Below, one piece after another: positions 11,564 to 23,759 of a stretch of DNA of 64,000 nucleotides. Position numbers and translations under genes: made by a program. The DNA lies in NCBI GenBank assembly GCA_026075535.2, contig AP026545.1, positions 8,432,001 through 8,496,000 of the forward strand. Reading direction: 5' to 3'. The notes under the pieces are model-generated. The model did not search any database and was not told where the DNA came from. It saw nothing but the letters and a program-made list of their open reading frames with translations. This DNA is from Tricholoma matsutake. Its lineage: Eukaryota > Basidiomycota > Agaricomycetes > Agaricales > Tricholomataceae. The first letter of the stretch is position 1. Every line of letters begins with the position of its first letter.

Positions 11564-13130
11564 GTCTCACTTGATTTCTGCCGCAGCCGCAGACGGATTG
11601 ATGCGTTGGGAAAGGTTGAAAACTTTCCCTTGACTGCACTAACTAGTGTCCTTTAATGTATCATCGGTAGTATAGTCTGCAATATGTATGTAGAGCACAT
11701 GATTTCATCACCCAGCCACACATCTGGATATCTTTAGCACTCTAACTTGTATCATCTGATTTACGATACATGCGCATGTGGGGGGTAGACGTTGTGGTAA
11801 GGGATGCGCATGGTGAGTAGGTTAAAGTTGACATACCAACGAGGGGTGGTGTGAAGAAGTAAGAGTCCATCATGATTAACGTACTATGACTCTGTCTCCT
11901 GATCAGAACCCTCCGTCGGCATTGAGCGAGATGTATGGTAACGCTTTACATTTGCACAGCTAGGTTTTGCAGCAGAAGACAGTCTTCCAGTTTCATCGAC
12001 AGCTCGTTTACTCACATAGAACCTCGGTATTTCAGTCAGATTTTCTTGCAAATGCACGAAGCTGTATATCAGAGACCACCAAGACTTCGGGCACTATGCC
12101 ATCAGTGTGGTAGAAGCTTGGAAGGCATTCTAATACATCATGCCGCGAGGAGGTTCCCAAAGGTGACGTCGGCGTGATGCTTGGTAACTTTAGAAATGTA
12201 TGTGACATCGTATGAGAAGTTGGCGGGAAAATGGCTATAAGGAGGTAAATAGTATCTGACGTCGACAAACTAAGTATCCTCAATGGCGGATGGTTCACGA
12301 GACTATGCGCGGTAGCAGAGTGAAAACATTCCCTATGTATGCCGAGTCGAACTGTTTTTTGACAATACGCCCAGACAGGCAGGCAGCGGCGGTGAGGGGT
12401 GCTGTATCATCCTGAGTGCATCCTCAGTGGTCGTAGAGCACGTTGCTCTCATCCCATGGCCCTGGTGTCACCTTAGTCTTTTCTTACTGTTGTTCGTATC
12501 CAGGTCCTGTGTCGACGTCCCCCTTCCCATCCTTGGCATCGTCTTTGTCGTCCCTTTCTCGCTGTCGTTCGTTCGTGGTGGTTGTATACAGGTATAAGTA
12601 GTCCAGGCCTGATAGGTATCCCGCTGCACGGGCATGAGCACCCTCCTGCTGTGGTCCTTATGTAAGTCCTTCTTGACGACCTCACATCCCGTGGAAACGG
12701 GGAGAGGCATGGCGGGGGTGTTGGTGGGCCGTTGTGGGTGAGAAACAGGTCATAACTTACCAAAGAAGCAAAAATATTGAAATAATAAGCGAAGAATGTA
12801 AAGAAAAACTCATCATGTTTTGAATAACGCGCTCGACATTTGTCGAACGCTTAAGACGTGTGTGACTCATTGTAGGCAGGGGTGCACTCACCATCGGGTC
12901 TTGCTCAGTTCATAGACTATAGTGTATGGTAAAAATAAACAGTAGTAAATGGAAAATAACTTACTAACAAGCTCGCTGTTGTCGACGTCGTTGTCGTTGT
13001 CTCGACAGCGTGGTCAGTGTGATCAAGTTTGTCAGCATTTCTATTTTTGGGACTCAGTGTGCACTATATCACAACGATCGTCCTCGAACTTGTACCAGAG
13101 CATGCACTAGCCAGCCTAAAGCTTCCGCAG
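11564..13130. other. Intergenic region upstream of GH35
   Basis: About 1.6 kb with no supported gene. Frames at 11935-12177 (+) and 12032-12298, 12473-12763 (-) lack recognisable domains. The block 12470-12760 is compositionally odd (GTCGTC/GACGAC-rich). The sequence is open in the GH35 frame from 13029, but no ATG precedes 13131 there, so an upstream 5' exon cannot be excluded. Confidence 0.5.
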
Positions 13131-16100
13131 ATGGTGCCTATTCATGAGACTAACTCCACAAAGCGAATAGTCGCATCGGGTGGGAAAATGGAAGGCTACT
13201 ACCAATCGAACAGACAAAAATGTGGTGCGAACACTGCGAAGAATACCCGATATTTCCCCTACCATTTGAACTACAACAACTTGCTGCGCTGGAAGGCAGT
13301 ATATTCTTTGGAGATGCTCGAGCCTCAAAGCCAGTATCGACCGAAGCGAAGGTCAAATTGGTTTTGGGTCACGATTTGTGTCATTGTCAGCATCTTTGCA
13401 TTGGTTTCTTCAAGAGTACCCCCATGGGTCGCTTCATTGTCCTTGAACCAATTTTCATCCTTGATTTTCCCTTCAGTTTCCACACACCCTGAAGTGCGCT
13501 CTTCTGACGCAACGCTTCTCGAAGCAACTGCTCAAGTCCAGGAATTTAACCGGACGGACCAAGTACAGTTTGATAATTACAGTCTGATTTTGCGAGGTCA
13601 AAGAATATTTTTGTAGTGCGTATCCTTTTTCTTGGTCTTAATACTTCTCGATTGACTCCGATATCTAGTTCCGGAGAGTTTCATACATTCCGGTTACCCG
13701 TACCGTCATTATGGCCTGACATTCTCCAAAAAGTCAAGGCTGCGGGTTTGAATGCAGTTAGCGTATACACACACATGGGATTGATCAACCCGTCTCGTGG
13801 TGTGGTGGATTTTAACGGTTTTCGCGCATTGCAACCGTTGTACGATGCTGCGAGAGATGCTGGCATTTGGATTGTCTTGCGACCTGGTACGTTTATACCA
13901 TAGGTCTGTGTTGATTGATATTCATTACGGCCTCTAGGTCCAGTCAGTATTCCGGATTGTCCAGCTTGGTTTTCTGCTGATCGAAGCACCACTATTTAGT
14001 ATATCAATGCGGAAACTTCTGCTGGCGGAATCGCCCATTGGGCGACTTCTGAAGTAGCTGGAACTCTACGAACTAATGATACAGACTGGATGGCTGCTTG
14101 GCAGGCGTACATACAAGGAATTATTAATATCACCATTCCGAACCAAATCAACGGCGGAGGTCCTGTAATCGGTCAGTGAGCTTCAACCTTTCATTCTCTT
14201 ACATCATTCATGAGATATGTCCCCAGCCATTCAAATCGGTATGTAAAGTTACATCTTGTGAAGAAAGATCCGTTTGATTTTCGAGTCTAGACAATGAATA
14301 CGAACAGAGCCCAATCAGTCACGCTGAATACTTCGCGGAACTAGAGGATGCATACCACAATTCGAATATTGTTGTCCCTTTGACATATAATGATCCTGGG
14401 ATGCTCATGAACTTCATTAATGGAACTGTAAAATTCAGCTTTTTCTTCTGTGTTTATTTGGGTGTTCACGTGGAATATCTGTTTCCAGGGTGCCGTTGAT
14501 CTTTACGGGTACATTTCTTGTCATCAACCCACCCACCTCATTCTTGACGTCGTCTAGATTTGATTCGTATCCCCAAGGATTTGATTGCTCAAACCCTACG
14601 ATATGGAGTCCCGTTGTCACGAATTACCACCGATATCATGTTACGGCAAATCCGTCCCAACCTCTGTATATTCCTGGTAAATGCTATTGACGTTATCACC
14701 CAGTTCCTTCTTCACTCGTGTTCTAGAATTCCAAGGTGGCTCGTTCGACGCTTGGGGTCCCACTGCTCCTGGTATGCGTAATTATATACTAAAGAGCTCT
14801 GCTACTTATATCATCGATCGTTCAAAGGTTATGGGCCTTGCCGCGTCTTAACTGGTCCAGACTTCCAATCTGTTTTCAACTTACAGCTTTGGGCGAGTAA
14901 TGCGAAACTTATCAGCTATTACATGCTTTACGGGTTTGTCGTTCTTTGAAGTGTTCATGGATTCTTACTAAGAATGGCTATTCGACAGAGGTACCTCTTG
15001 GGGGGCCATTCCCTTCCACGGTGTCTATACTTCCTATGATTATGGCGCATCTGTATGTTATGTTTTCTCCCCGCACTCGGGTTGCATATGATGATGCTGT
15101 CACATAGATCGCAGAAAATCGAGAGTTGACCACAAAGTACGATGAACTCAAGCGACAGGGACTGTTCCTCCGTAGCTCTCCCGAGTTTTACAAGACAGAT
15201 TGGGTGGCGGATACGTCAACAGGTTTGACAGCGTCAACTTCTCCGGAAGTTTTTATTACGTTGTTGCAAAACCCCGATTCCAAGGCTGCATTCTATATCG
15301 CACGACATACAGATTCAGTTTCTAAGTGAGCTTGTCTTGCACCATCGCTTTATGGATAACAACTGACCGTAGCTCTATCTGGTTGTCCATGATACAGTGT
15401 GACCACGAACTTCACGTTGAACGTCATTACGCCCGGCGGGACGGTGCAAATTCCTCGTGTTGCATCTCCTATCACCCTTCAGGGACGCCAATCAAAAGTC
15501 ATTGTGACGAATTATGCTTTCGGCAAATCAAGGGCATTGTATTCTACCGCCCAAGTATTCTATGCAGGGATCATTGACGGTCGAGATATTCTTTTTCTCC
15601 ATGGAAGCTCAAGTCAAGAGCACGAAGCCGCTCTCAACCTTAGTGGCACTCCCAATCTGCAGCATAAACAGTCTAATCTCATCACTTTCTCGCAGAGTTT
15701 CACTACCCAGGACACCACTGTCACCTTCTTGTCGGGAATCAAAGGCCTCGTTACCGTGTGGGATTCAGACACCCAGCTCATTCTGTATGCAGACTCAAAG
15801 ACGGCTGCTACTTTCTGGTCCCCGGTTATCGCTGGGAAGAACAATGATCCTCTGAAGAATTTCTGGGGATTAGGAACGAATGAGTCGATCCTGGTCGGAG
15901 GCCCATACCTCATTCGCTCCGCAGATATCTCACGCTCGAGTCTTGCATTGCGTGGCGACCTGAAAACCGATGTGAGGTTGACGGTCATTGCCCCGCGCAG
16001 CGTGCGGTCGATCACATGGAACGGAGAGAAGATATCCATTGACGTGGCTGCGTCCTCCATGCTGGCTTCTTCTGGTGCGTTTGTTGGCCAGCTATCAGCA

Positions 16101-17660
16101 AGGACGGCGTCTGCGGCTGGAATATCCGTGCCCAAGTTGACCGGCTGGAAGTTCCAGGATAGCCTACCGGAGATTGGGAGCGGTTTTGATGATACGAAGT
16201 GGGTCAGTGCGAATAAGACAACCACGAATATTCCGTTGAAGCCTTATTACGGGGACGGGCGAGTGCTATATGGCTGCGATTATGGATTGTGTGTTGATTC
16301 TGTCCTTTCTTGTTTTGTTGTTCTGATCTGATATATCGTTGTATAGCTGTGAGAATATTGTCCTATGGCGCGGCCATTTTCAAGCAACGGGGGCTGAGAG
16401 GAGCGTTAACCTTTCGATCAATGGAGGCGAAGGTGGGTCAATGTCGCACTGTCATTCCTTCGTGTCTCATCCTGTACAACAACTCAGCATTTGCGGCAAG
16501 CGTGTGGTTAAATAACGTTTTCCTTAACACTTCCTTTGGAAAGTAAGTGTTTCGGTCTGAGGTTCCTCATAGAGGGGATAATCTTCCTTGCCACAGTTCT
16601 ACGAATAACAGGAACATCATTGAAGAGACAGATGATAAAATCGTCTTCCCCAGTGGTGCTGTGATACCAGGCAAAGACAATGTCATCACCATTGTTCAGG
16701 TATGTACAGCTTCCTCTTGTGATTCGATTGTTGATGATCTCTGTGTAGGATAATATGGGCTTGAACGAAACGAACGGAGGTGAGTGTTGTTTCCAGTCAA
16801 GTTCACAAGGTCTTCAATCCCTCATGACAGTCAACCCGGATACATCAAAGAGCCCCCGTGGTGTCCGTGGGTTCATGTTAGATACAGGTACCTTCACCGA
16901 ATGGAAAGTGCAGGGAAAAATTGGAGGCTATACAAAGTATGTTTGCCATTTGATGATAACAAGGAACGCAGAAGTTACAATCTCAAATTTTTTAGCTATC
17001 CTGACAAAGTTCGCGGTCTGTGTCTGACACGATCTTATTATTTTGTTATGTTCATGTTCCCGAACCGCAGGCGTTTTCAATGAGGGTGGGCTGTATGGCG
17101 AACGAAAAGGCTGGCATTTGCCCGGTTTCGACACCTCCACATGGACGTACCGCGACCTTGCTCAGGGTGTCCCGAACTCCACTGCCGGTGTAGGCTTCTT
17201 TGTTACAACTTTCAATCTAAATATCACCAGTGGCTTCGATGTGCCAATGTCATTCACATTCACTGAGCCGTTCGGACAGCCATACAGAGCGATTTTATTT
17301 GTGAATGGATGGATGATGGGCAAGAGAGTTGGAAATCTTGGGTAAGCTGGGTTTTCTGTTCAGGTTTGAGGACGCGAGCATGCAAATTTATAGTGCCCTC
17401 TAGGCCACAAGCTACCTTCCCTGTGCATGAAGGGATATTGGATTATCACGGTGTCAAGTGAGTGTCTTGTCACTTTCATCGGTATATATCTGATTCGACT
17501 GCAATTTCATGATAGCACGGTCGCGGTTGCCCTGTGGGCCATGACACCAGGCACGGCCATAGCTCCGAGTCTCCAGTTTTCGATCGACAACGTCTACGAT
17601 GGAGGGGTTGGAGGGGTTGTGACTAATAATCCAACGTGGTCGTCAATAGGCCGAGACTAG
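13131..17660 (+). CDS. GH35 beta-galactosidase, N-terminally membrane-anchored, 22 exons
   Basis: Hydrolyses terminal beta-D-galactosides (GH35). Reading by eye gives exons 13131-13615, 13669-13886, 13938-13942, 14000-14171, 14227-14238, 14291-14427, 14489-14508, 14558-14676, 14727-14771, 14828-14933, 14989-15052, 15108-15325, 15398-16288, 16347-16432, 16488-16542, 16597-16699, 16749-16779, 16831-16936, 16996-17015, 17071-17341, 17404-17457 and 17516-17660. The total is 3363 nt, in frame, about 1120 aa. Landmarks: SGEFHTFRLPVP, LRPGPYINAE, the acid/base Glu in IQIDNEYE, the nucleophile Glu in YIPEFQGGSFDAWG (its codon is split by an intron), GTSWGAIPFHGVYTSYDYGAS, then the C-terminal beta-sandwich domains and FVNGWMMGKR. 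A hydrophobic segment (WFWVTICVIVSIFALVSS) preceded by Arg/Lys suggests a type II signal anchor. Start uncertain: 13188 (good Kozak context) or 13314 are alternatives. Confidence 0.9.
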
Positions 17661-18482
17661 CGACTGCTTGGTACAGCTGTGTGGAATCACCAGAAACGTC
17701 TATGTCTTTTGGGAAGGGGATATGTATGGAAACAGCATTTTCGCTCATGAATCGTGTTACTTGAGATGTCTCATGCCTTACTCGTAAGTGCAATTGAGCT
17801 CTCAAGCTGAACTCGCAATGTGTGAAACGATCTTATCCAAGTTGACCATGGCATTTGTTGGCCACATTCTCTGACAGAACGAAATCCATGTCGAACTGGA
17901 CAAGTTACTTGCCACCACCACCACTTTCGACACTGCCGCTTCCCACCACCTCTCCCTCTGACCCCAACCTCCTACCTCCATCAACTGCTGTCAACACCGC
18001 TCCATCAACCACAAATGGGTCCAAATGATGTCCAACGTTGTTTGGGCCCCAGCAAGGGGGTGTCGGCATCCAAATCTGGCACATCCATCAGGTGGGGTGG
18101 TCTGGAAAACCCACTAATTCTTTTTGACATTGAACTTTTGTTGAACTTTTGAATGGTCAGGTTAGTTGTAGGGTGCTCTAAGGCTGTGAATTGGGCTCCA
18201 AAGGACCTGCTGTACAATGGTATGATTTGTTCTGCCTCTTGGTTGATCCCCGTCCATGCTGCATCACAGATGTGGTTGATCTTATGCTTGGTGTTGTTCC
18301 TGAGCCTGCCCATTATTCAACCTACCCATCAACTACCCATCATACAGTTTAAATCAGGTATTTAAAAATGTAAGTAACTTAGGTGCAGGGTAAATACTAA
18401 ACCTAAGTGGCTCTTTGTAATACATACAAGTACAGATAAGGACTCAGGAGGAGAGGAAATAGAATGAAAAAATTTACATGGT
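17661..18482. other. Intergenic, with a partial repeat and hairpin
   Basis: No gene seen. The stretch 17905-18050 is CACCAC/CTCC-rich and ends in an inverted repeat (GGGTCCAAATGATG ... TTGTTTGGGCCC, 18017-18050) related to the hairpins at 28657, 43447 and 43600. This is therefore a partial, older copy of that repeat family. Host-like composition ends here. Confidence 0.55.
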
Positions 18483-18860
18483 GGAAGAAATGATCAGTTG
18501 AATGTGGGGGAGGAGCATATTGTGTTCCCAGTTGATGAAGAACTTCATAATTTTGATATATTCAATGCCTGTAATGCTGATGGCAATGACAAGCACTTGA
18601 TCTTTTATGATTGGTTAGTGGCTTCAGTGACAACCTCACATGTAATGCATCAGCGAGAAGTCTTTACTGATTGCACACCTTTGGGAGATACTTCTGTAAC
18701 AGGTGTAGGAGGTAAAGAAGCAAAAATTGCAGGTCGTGGAACTGTTGAATTAGTTTCAACATGTAAAGGTCAAAGTTACATTCTGCATTTGGAAAATGTT
18801 CTACATGTGCCTGGAACACAAAATATTTTGATTTCATTGGGGCATGTCAAGAACCATTCC
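18483..18860 (+). pseudogene. Ty1/copia protease-region fragment
   Basis: The frame reads YDWLVASVTTSHV, then FTDCTPLGDTSVTGVGGKEAKIAGRGTVE and LENVLHVPGTQNILISLG. This is the copia pol segment around the aspartic protease, where the family usually has WxxDSGAxxH followed by VTGVG and LxxVLHVPxxxxNLISLG. The catalytic D-S-G is not preserved (DWLVAS), and only about 120 codons survive. The downstream flank was later the target of the hAT insertion at 18995. Confidence 0.8.
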
Positions 18861-19002
18861 TCGCCCAATCAGAACCCACACCCTTCTGACCCTTTTCTGC
18901 ACCTTGTTACTCCCTCACCAGGAACCCAACATTCAGCCTTGCACTGCTCACACTGCTGTGCACCAGGCTGCCTTGTACAGCACCCACTGCTGCCTTCTCA
19001 AG

Positions 19003-19022
19003 TAGTGTTTAAAGGTCCAGTC
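19003..19022 (+). repeat. Left terminal inverted repeat of the hAT element
   Basis: TAGTGTTTAAAGGTCCAGTC directly follows the duplication TTCTCAAG (18995-19002). It pairs with the right end at 27208-27227. Confidence 0.88.
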
Positions 19023-20088
19023 CAGTCTGGTTTTTGACTTCCAAATGGGGCAACCAGCAACCACAACCGGTCTAGGACCGACCCAGACATTGGGGGACTG
19101 CAACCGGACCATTTAGGACCAGTCCTAATCGGTCCATGGACCGAAAAAAGACTGGTTTGGACCGGTCTTTTGTTGTAAATTTTTTTATAGGAGATAACCC
19201 ATATTTATCTCAATAATTATGATCAATACCTTATATACATTAAATTCACGAATAGATATTGTAATTCTCCATAGATTGGTCCAACTTTTAAGGAATTCCA
19301 CCAAGATTTGACTCAGATATGGCCAAAACTGAAAGGACATGCATTCAAGTTGTGGTTTGTAGTTTGTAATTTGTAGTTTGTAGTCACAACTCATTTGGGC
19401 TGTTGAATCAGTAAAATCACATGGTACAGATGGTTAGGTGTGTTGTTGTTATATTTATGATGTCATATCAAGGGGGTGTCAGAAAAAGAATTAAGGATAC
19501 TGGGTCGATTTTTTTTAAGCCATGAAGTGAGGAACCAAGGGGGCACCGGGATTGAAATGCCAGACTGGAACATGGTTAGTTAGTCCAACCGTGGAGGCCG
19601 CGAAAAAAAAATGGACCTCTCCAGAATAGGACTTCTAAACATCAATTTGAGGCTAATAGAACCTTTCTACAACATATAAAACATGTATAGAAGGTTTTCC
19701 ATAGCATCTGAGTAGCAGAAGAGGTAAAATAAAGTGATTTACACTGGGATTCACAATTTATGAGTGATTGAAAACACTGATCCACACCACAAACAGTATC
19801 TTTGCGGTATCTAAGCAATTTGAAGCCTATTGAATGTTGCCTACACCTTACTCAACAGTGCCAAAGAGTTTTGTATTTATTCTGGGGCCTAAAAAAGTAT
19901 TTCCTTACTCTCGTTGAACAGGAAAGCAAAAATATAATTGATTATGGCAGCAAAAACCAAAACAACGTGGACGGCGAGGCAATTGATGCGAACTCAACCT
20001 TGCATCATACAACCGCAACTGAGTTTCAAGCAGTTCCCAAAGAATCCGTGCAGTTGAAGCACAAGAGAATTCTGTGACACCCTGAATG

Positions 20089-20303
20089 GGTGTCTGTGGA
20101 TCAGTCCTCGATAGTACAATGGATGGCATACTAAACTGCAAACAAGCTGGTTGCAAAACTCAGTGGGTAAGCATGGCTTGACACTTGATCTGAGTTGTCA
20201 GTGATTGATAACTCACTCTATATGTTCAGTATCATCTTCAGTGCATGGAATTTGAGCAAGAACCACGAAATTGGGTGTGCGCGGCTTGTGAAGCTTCTGG
20301 GTG
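20089..20303 (+). pseudogene. PHD-like zinc finger remnant of a hAT-type protein
   Basis: From 20095 the frame reads CGSVLDSTMDGILNCKQAGC and KTQW, then after a GT-AG intron (20167-20229) YHLQCMEFEQEPRNWVCAAC and EASG. The pattern C..(n)..C..GC....W.H..C.......W.C..C is the PHD-like finger found at the C-terminus of some basidiomycete hAT-type transposases (assignment from recall of the family). The intron keeps the frame. Stops upstream (for example before 20089) show that the rest of the gene is decayed. Its place inside a hAT element supports the assignment. Confidence 0.55.
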
Positions 20304-20522
20304 GGGGGAAATGGTCATGAAGATGATGTCATATTGCTCAATATAGACATGTTCCTGATTATGTAAGTTAGTTGGTCCACCGAAAATGTCCTTAGCAAAA
20401 AAATCAACCCCAGGTCTATTTTTTTGATCCCGGTGCCCCCTTGTGAGGAACTAACTAACCCACTGTGGGAACTAATGTCCTAATAAGGACATTCTGCTTA
20501 CAAATTATTGATGACCAACAGA

Positions 20523-20757
20523 AAACACTGCTGGCACTGACCTGTGTTTCCCACAGAAACACAGCCTCAGAAACATGTTTTAAGACTTCTGATTTGTATA
20601 TCCTTTGGATATTCTCAAGATGTATTTAGACAAAATTCTAGAGAAATATTTTACATGTATCCAAGCTGTATCTGCAAGAAACAGAAAAAGTGTATCCTAC
20701 AATGTTTCTTTCAGATCCATTCTGGAAACATTTTTCATGGTTCCTTTGTGTAAGTCA
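20523..20757 (+). repeat. Left arm of an inverted repeat flanking the nested chromovirus
   Basis: The block from AACACTGCTGGCACTGACCTG to TTCCTTTGTGT is nearly identical, in reverse complement, to 25854-26087. The arms sit either side of the nested gypsy element. Between this arm and the LTR there are about 26 bp with no counterpart on the other side. Confidence 0.85.
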
Positions 20758-20783
20758 GAGAAACACTTTATATGCAATTATAG

Positions 20784-21597
20784 TGGAAGGATGCCGAGTT
20801 TGGCAGCCTACACTAGACTTAGGTTTACTAAAAGACAGGATCAAATTATCTTGTTTGCATGGAAGTAGGAACCATAAGTTACTACAAATAAAAGAATAGG
20901 AAGTTACTATACCTTCATTGCATGGAAGTAGGAATGAAGGTTAAGGAATAAAAAATAAGTAATATATAAGAAAAAGATCGACCGTGTAAGTAAAAGGCCG
21001 CATCAAGCATAGTGTGTGATTTGGGAAGGCCTCATTGGGTGTAGTCACATAATAGGAAGGTACCGCATCAATAGGATAATGTTGGCACTGCTGGATGTGG
21101 ATAGAAGAGTAATAAGGATGTATGGTGCCATTGCCAGGATGCATGTCACCGGTTGTTGTTGTCGTATTTGCCAGTGGCTGTTCCGGCGGCGAGGGTGATT
21201 GTGTCAGCGATGTGTGTGGCTGTGTCGGTGCCATGGGAGTGTGTTGGCGGCGTAGGGTGGCCATAACTCGTTGTAACACCGACATTGGTATCTCTGGTGT
21301 TGGTGAGTTGTTTATGTGCCATAGGTGGCTATGCTATCACCGGTGGCAAGGGTGGTTGTGTCCGCGACGTGTGTGGCTGTGCTGGCGCCATGGAAGTGTG
21401 TAACAGTGGTGTAGTAATGTAACACAGACATTGGTATGTCTGGTGTTGGTGAGTTGTTTATGCACTGTAGGTGGCTGTGTTATCGCTGGTGGCTGTGTCG
21501 GTGATGTGTGTGGTGTGCCAGCACCATGGAAGTGTGGAACAGTGGCGTAAGTAAATTAACTTGTCATAATGTTGTGAGTCTGTGGGGCCAGACTTAC
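20784..21597 (-). repeat. 3' LTR of the nested chromovirus (element orientation)
   Basis: Starts TGGAAGGATGC on the plus strand and matches 25201-25853 for about 640 bp. It then continues with further GGCTGTG/GGTGATG-type tandem units up to 21597. The purine-rich GTGGGGAGGAG read on the minus strand just beyond (about 21598-21610) is the likely polypurine tract, which places the true LTR edge there. Confidence 0.75.
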
Positions 21598-21599
21598 AC

Positions 21600-22562
21600 T
21601 CCTCCCCACTTGAAAAGATTGTGTGGGTCTCAGACCTCCGTCCCATTTTCATCTTCCTACTGGTCAAGGGCATCAGTGTCAGCCATTTCAGAGCTGGGGC
21701 ACCACTCATCGTGTTCTTTCCCATATCCTTCATAACAGACAAGGTATTGTACACCCCTGCCTCCTCGGCGTGCATCCACAATTTTGTCAATGTACCACTC
21801 CTCGGTGCCATCTTCAGTGACAATTGGCATTGGCTGAGCTGGTTCCCAGTTAGGGAAGAGGAGTGGGTCATTGGGGACATATTGTTTTAGTAGGTGTGCA
21901 TGGAAACCAGGGAAGGTGTTGGGGTTGTTGGGAAGTTTGAGAGTGTATTTGGAGTGTTCAGGGAATGTATGTGTGACCATGTAGGGGCCATTGTGTCACG
22001 GCATGAATTTGGCAACTCATGTTTTGCCTTTGCATTTGTAATTGTGGCGGCGATTTTTGGTGGAGAGCATGACAAGGTTGCCAACCTCATAGACATCCTC
22101 CAATGCCTGGTGCTCATTGGTGTGATATGCCTGGTAAATTTTGGCAGCAAGGAGGTTGTCCTGTGCTTCCTGAACATCGAGGTGGATATGTGTAATGATG
22201 TCGTGTGCAGTGATCTGCTCAGCGGTGGCATTTTTGGCGAGCAGCACAATAGGCGGAATGATGTGTGGAGATCAGCCAGTTTTGAGTTGGAAACCAGAGA
22301 AGCCAGCAGATGCATTCATGGTGTTCATGATGGCAAACCATACACGGGGGAGTTTAGCTAGCCAGCCCTTCTGGTTGTTGTCAACATGGTACCAAATGGC
22401 TTGGTTCACAGTTTTGTTTGTCTGTTCACTGCTGCCATCAGTTTCAGGGTGATAGGATGTGGACATTTTTAGTTTAATGCCGGTGAGCTTGTGGAGTGCA
22501 GTCCAAAGGTCGGCGGTGAAACATGCATCTCTGTCCCCGAGATGATATGACCCAGGAAACAT
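21600..22562 (-). pseudogene. Integrase core remnant and chromodomain of the nested chromovirus
   Basis: Starts in the DDE core with DRDACFTADLW and TSYHPETDGSSEQTNKT (second catalytic Asp and the Glu present). It continues through the C-terminal region (YEVGNLVMLSTKNRR, FHAHLLKQYVPND) and ends in a chromodomain, EWYIDKIVDARRGG and YLVCYEGYGKEHDEW, at about 21660-21810. Frames shift several times (22562-22272, 22247-22017, 21980-21657). Confidence 0.84.
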
Positions 22563-23696
22563 AATTTGGTGGCAAAGAGGTTGGATTTCGCCTGATTGCA
22601 GTAGATACTGGCTTTTTGGAGGGCTTCAAGAATGGCAGCACAGTTTCATTCGTGTTCCTCCAGAGTTTGTGACCATATGATGATATCATCAAGATACACA
22701 TGGCAAATCTTGCCGATGAGTTCTCGTAGTGCATCAGTCATTCAGCGCTGATGTGTGGCCAGAGCATTGCATCCACCCTGTGGCATGACGGTCCACTCAT
22801 AAAGTCCCCAAGGCATTCTTACAGCGGTGAGGTGAATGTCATCAGGGTGTACTCGTGTCTGGAAGAAGGAGTTCATCATGTCCATCTTGCCAAATATTTT
22901 TCCCTTCCCGCAGTCGGCAAGTATATCGTCTATGCGGGGTAGGGGGAAGTTGTCTCATACAGTGTTACTGTTGAGTGCTCAGTAGTCGTTCACCCACCGA
23001 GGGTCAACTGTTAAGTCAGGTACCCCAGCGATGTATTTTGGCACACAGAATGCTGGTGAGGCAAATTCTGAGGAGGATGGCCGAATGCGGCCAGCCTTGA
23101 GGTGGTCATCCAGCAGTCTCTTCCAAGGTTCTTGGTATTTCTTGGTATTTCTTGGGAGCTGCATATCCTTTGCCATTGTTGACCTTGGTGGGGTCTTTGA
23201 GTCAGATGCGGTGGAACATGTGGCCAGGAATATCTTCAGTGCTATCAGGGAGACAAAGTGGGAAGCAGTCAGTGAGTTTGAGTTTCATTTTTGCATCTTT
23301 CTCTTTGAGGAGTTCTTGGAATGCTAGGCCTTCAATGCGGTCTTGCATGGCGGCCATGATGGGTCTGGGGAGAAGGCATCCAGCAAGTGCTGGTGCTCCA
23401 GAGTTTTCCAGTGTAGGTGGTTTTGGAGTCCAAATTTTCTTTGGTGTTGGTGGAGGTGTAACCCATTGCTTTGCCTCGGTGGCCGAAGGCCGCATTAGTG
23501 TTTGGCTTAGCTGCTTAGGGTCAGAACATTCAATGAGGCCCCGGGGCTGGGGTGTTCGAGAGGGTGGATTTAGAAGGTCAAAACTGGAGCATTTGTCAAT
23601 GGCGGTTTGTTCATGGGTATCAATCACAATCTGTTCTGATGAAAGAAATGGCATTCCTAATATAATGGGGAATGATAATCCCTTATTTACTTTCAT
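22474..23696 (-). pseudogene. RT of the nested chromovirus
   Basis: The minus-strand frames give the protease end (LSFPIILGMPFLSSEQIVID), the RT entry ([18 protein letters not shown]), the fingers/palm with [14 protein letters not shown], and the catalytic box [10 protein letters not shown] near 22685. After KLCFLGHIIS (about 22550) the reading passes directly into integrase core sequence, so the RT connection, RNase H and integrase N-terminus are deleted. Stops and frameshifts are frequent. Confidence 0.82.
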
Positions 23697-23759
23697 CTTG
23701 TGGACTCCTGATTTCCATATCCCCTGGTCTGATTGCAGCTCTAATTTGACATATTCCTC

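Noticed and set aside
12468..12763. Two overlapping minus-strand ORFs of 80 and 96 aa
   Set aside because: Compositionally biased GACGAC-type sequence, no recognisable motif, no splice or promoter evidence.
15614..16225. 203-aa minus-strand ORF
   Set aside because: It is the antisense shadow of the largest GH35 exon (15398-16288).
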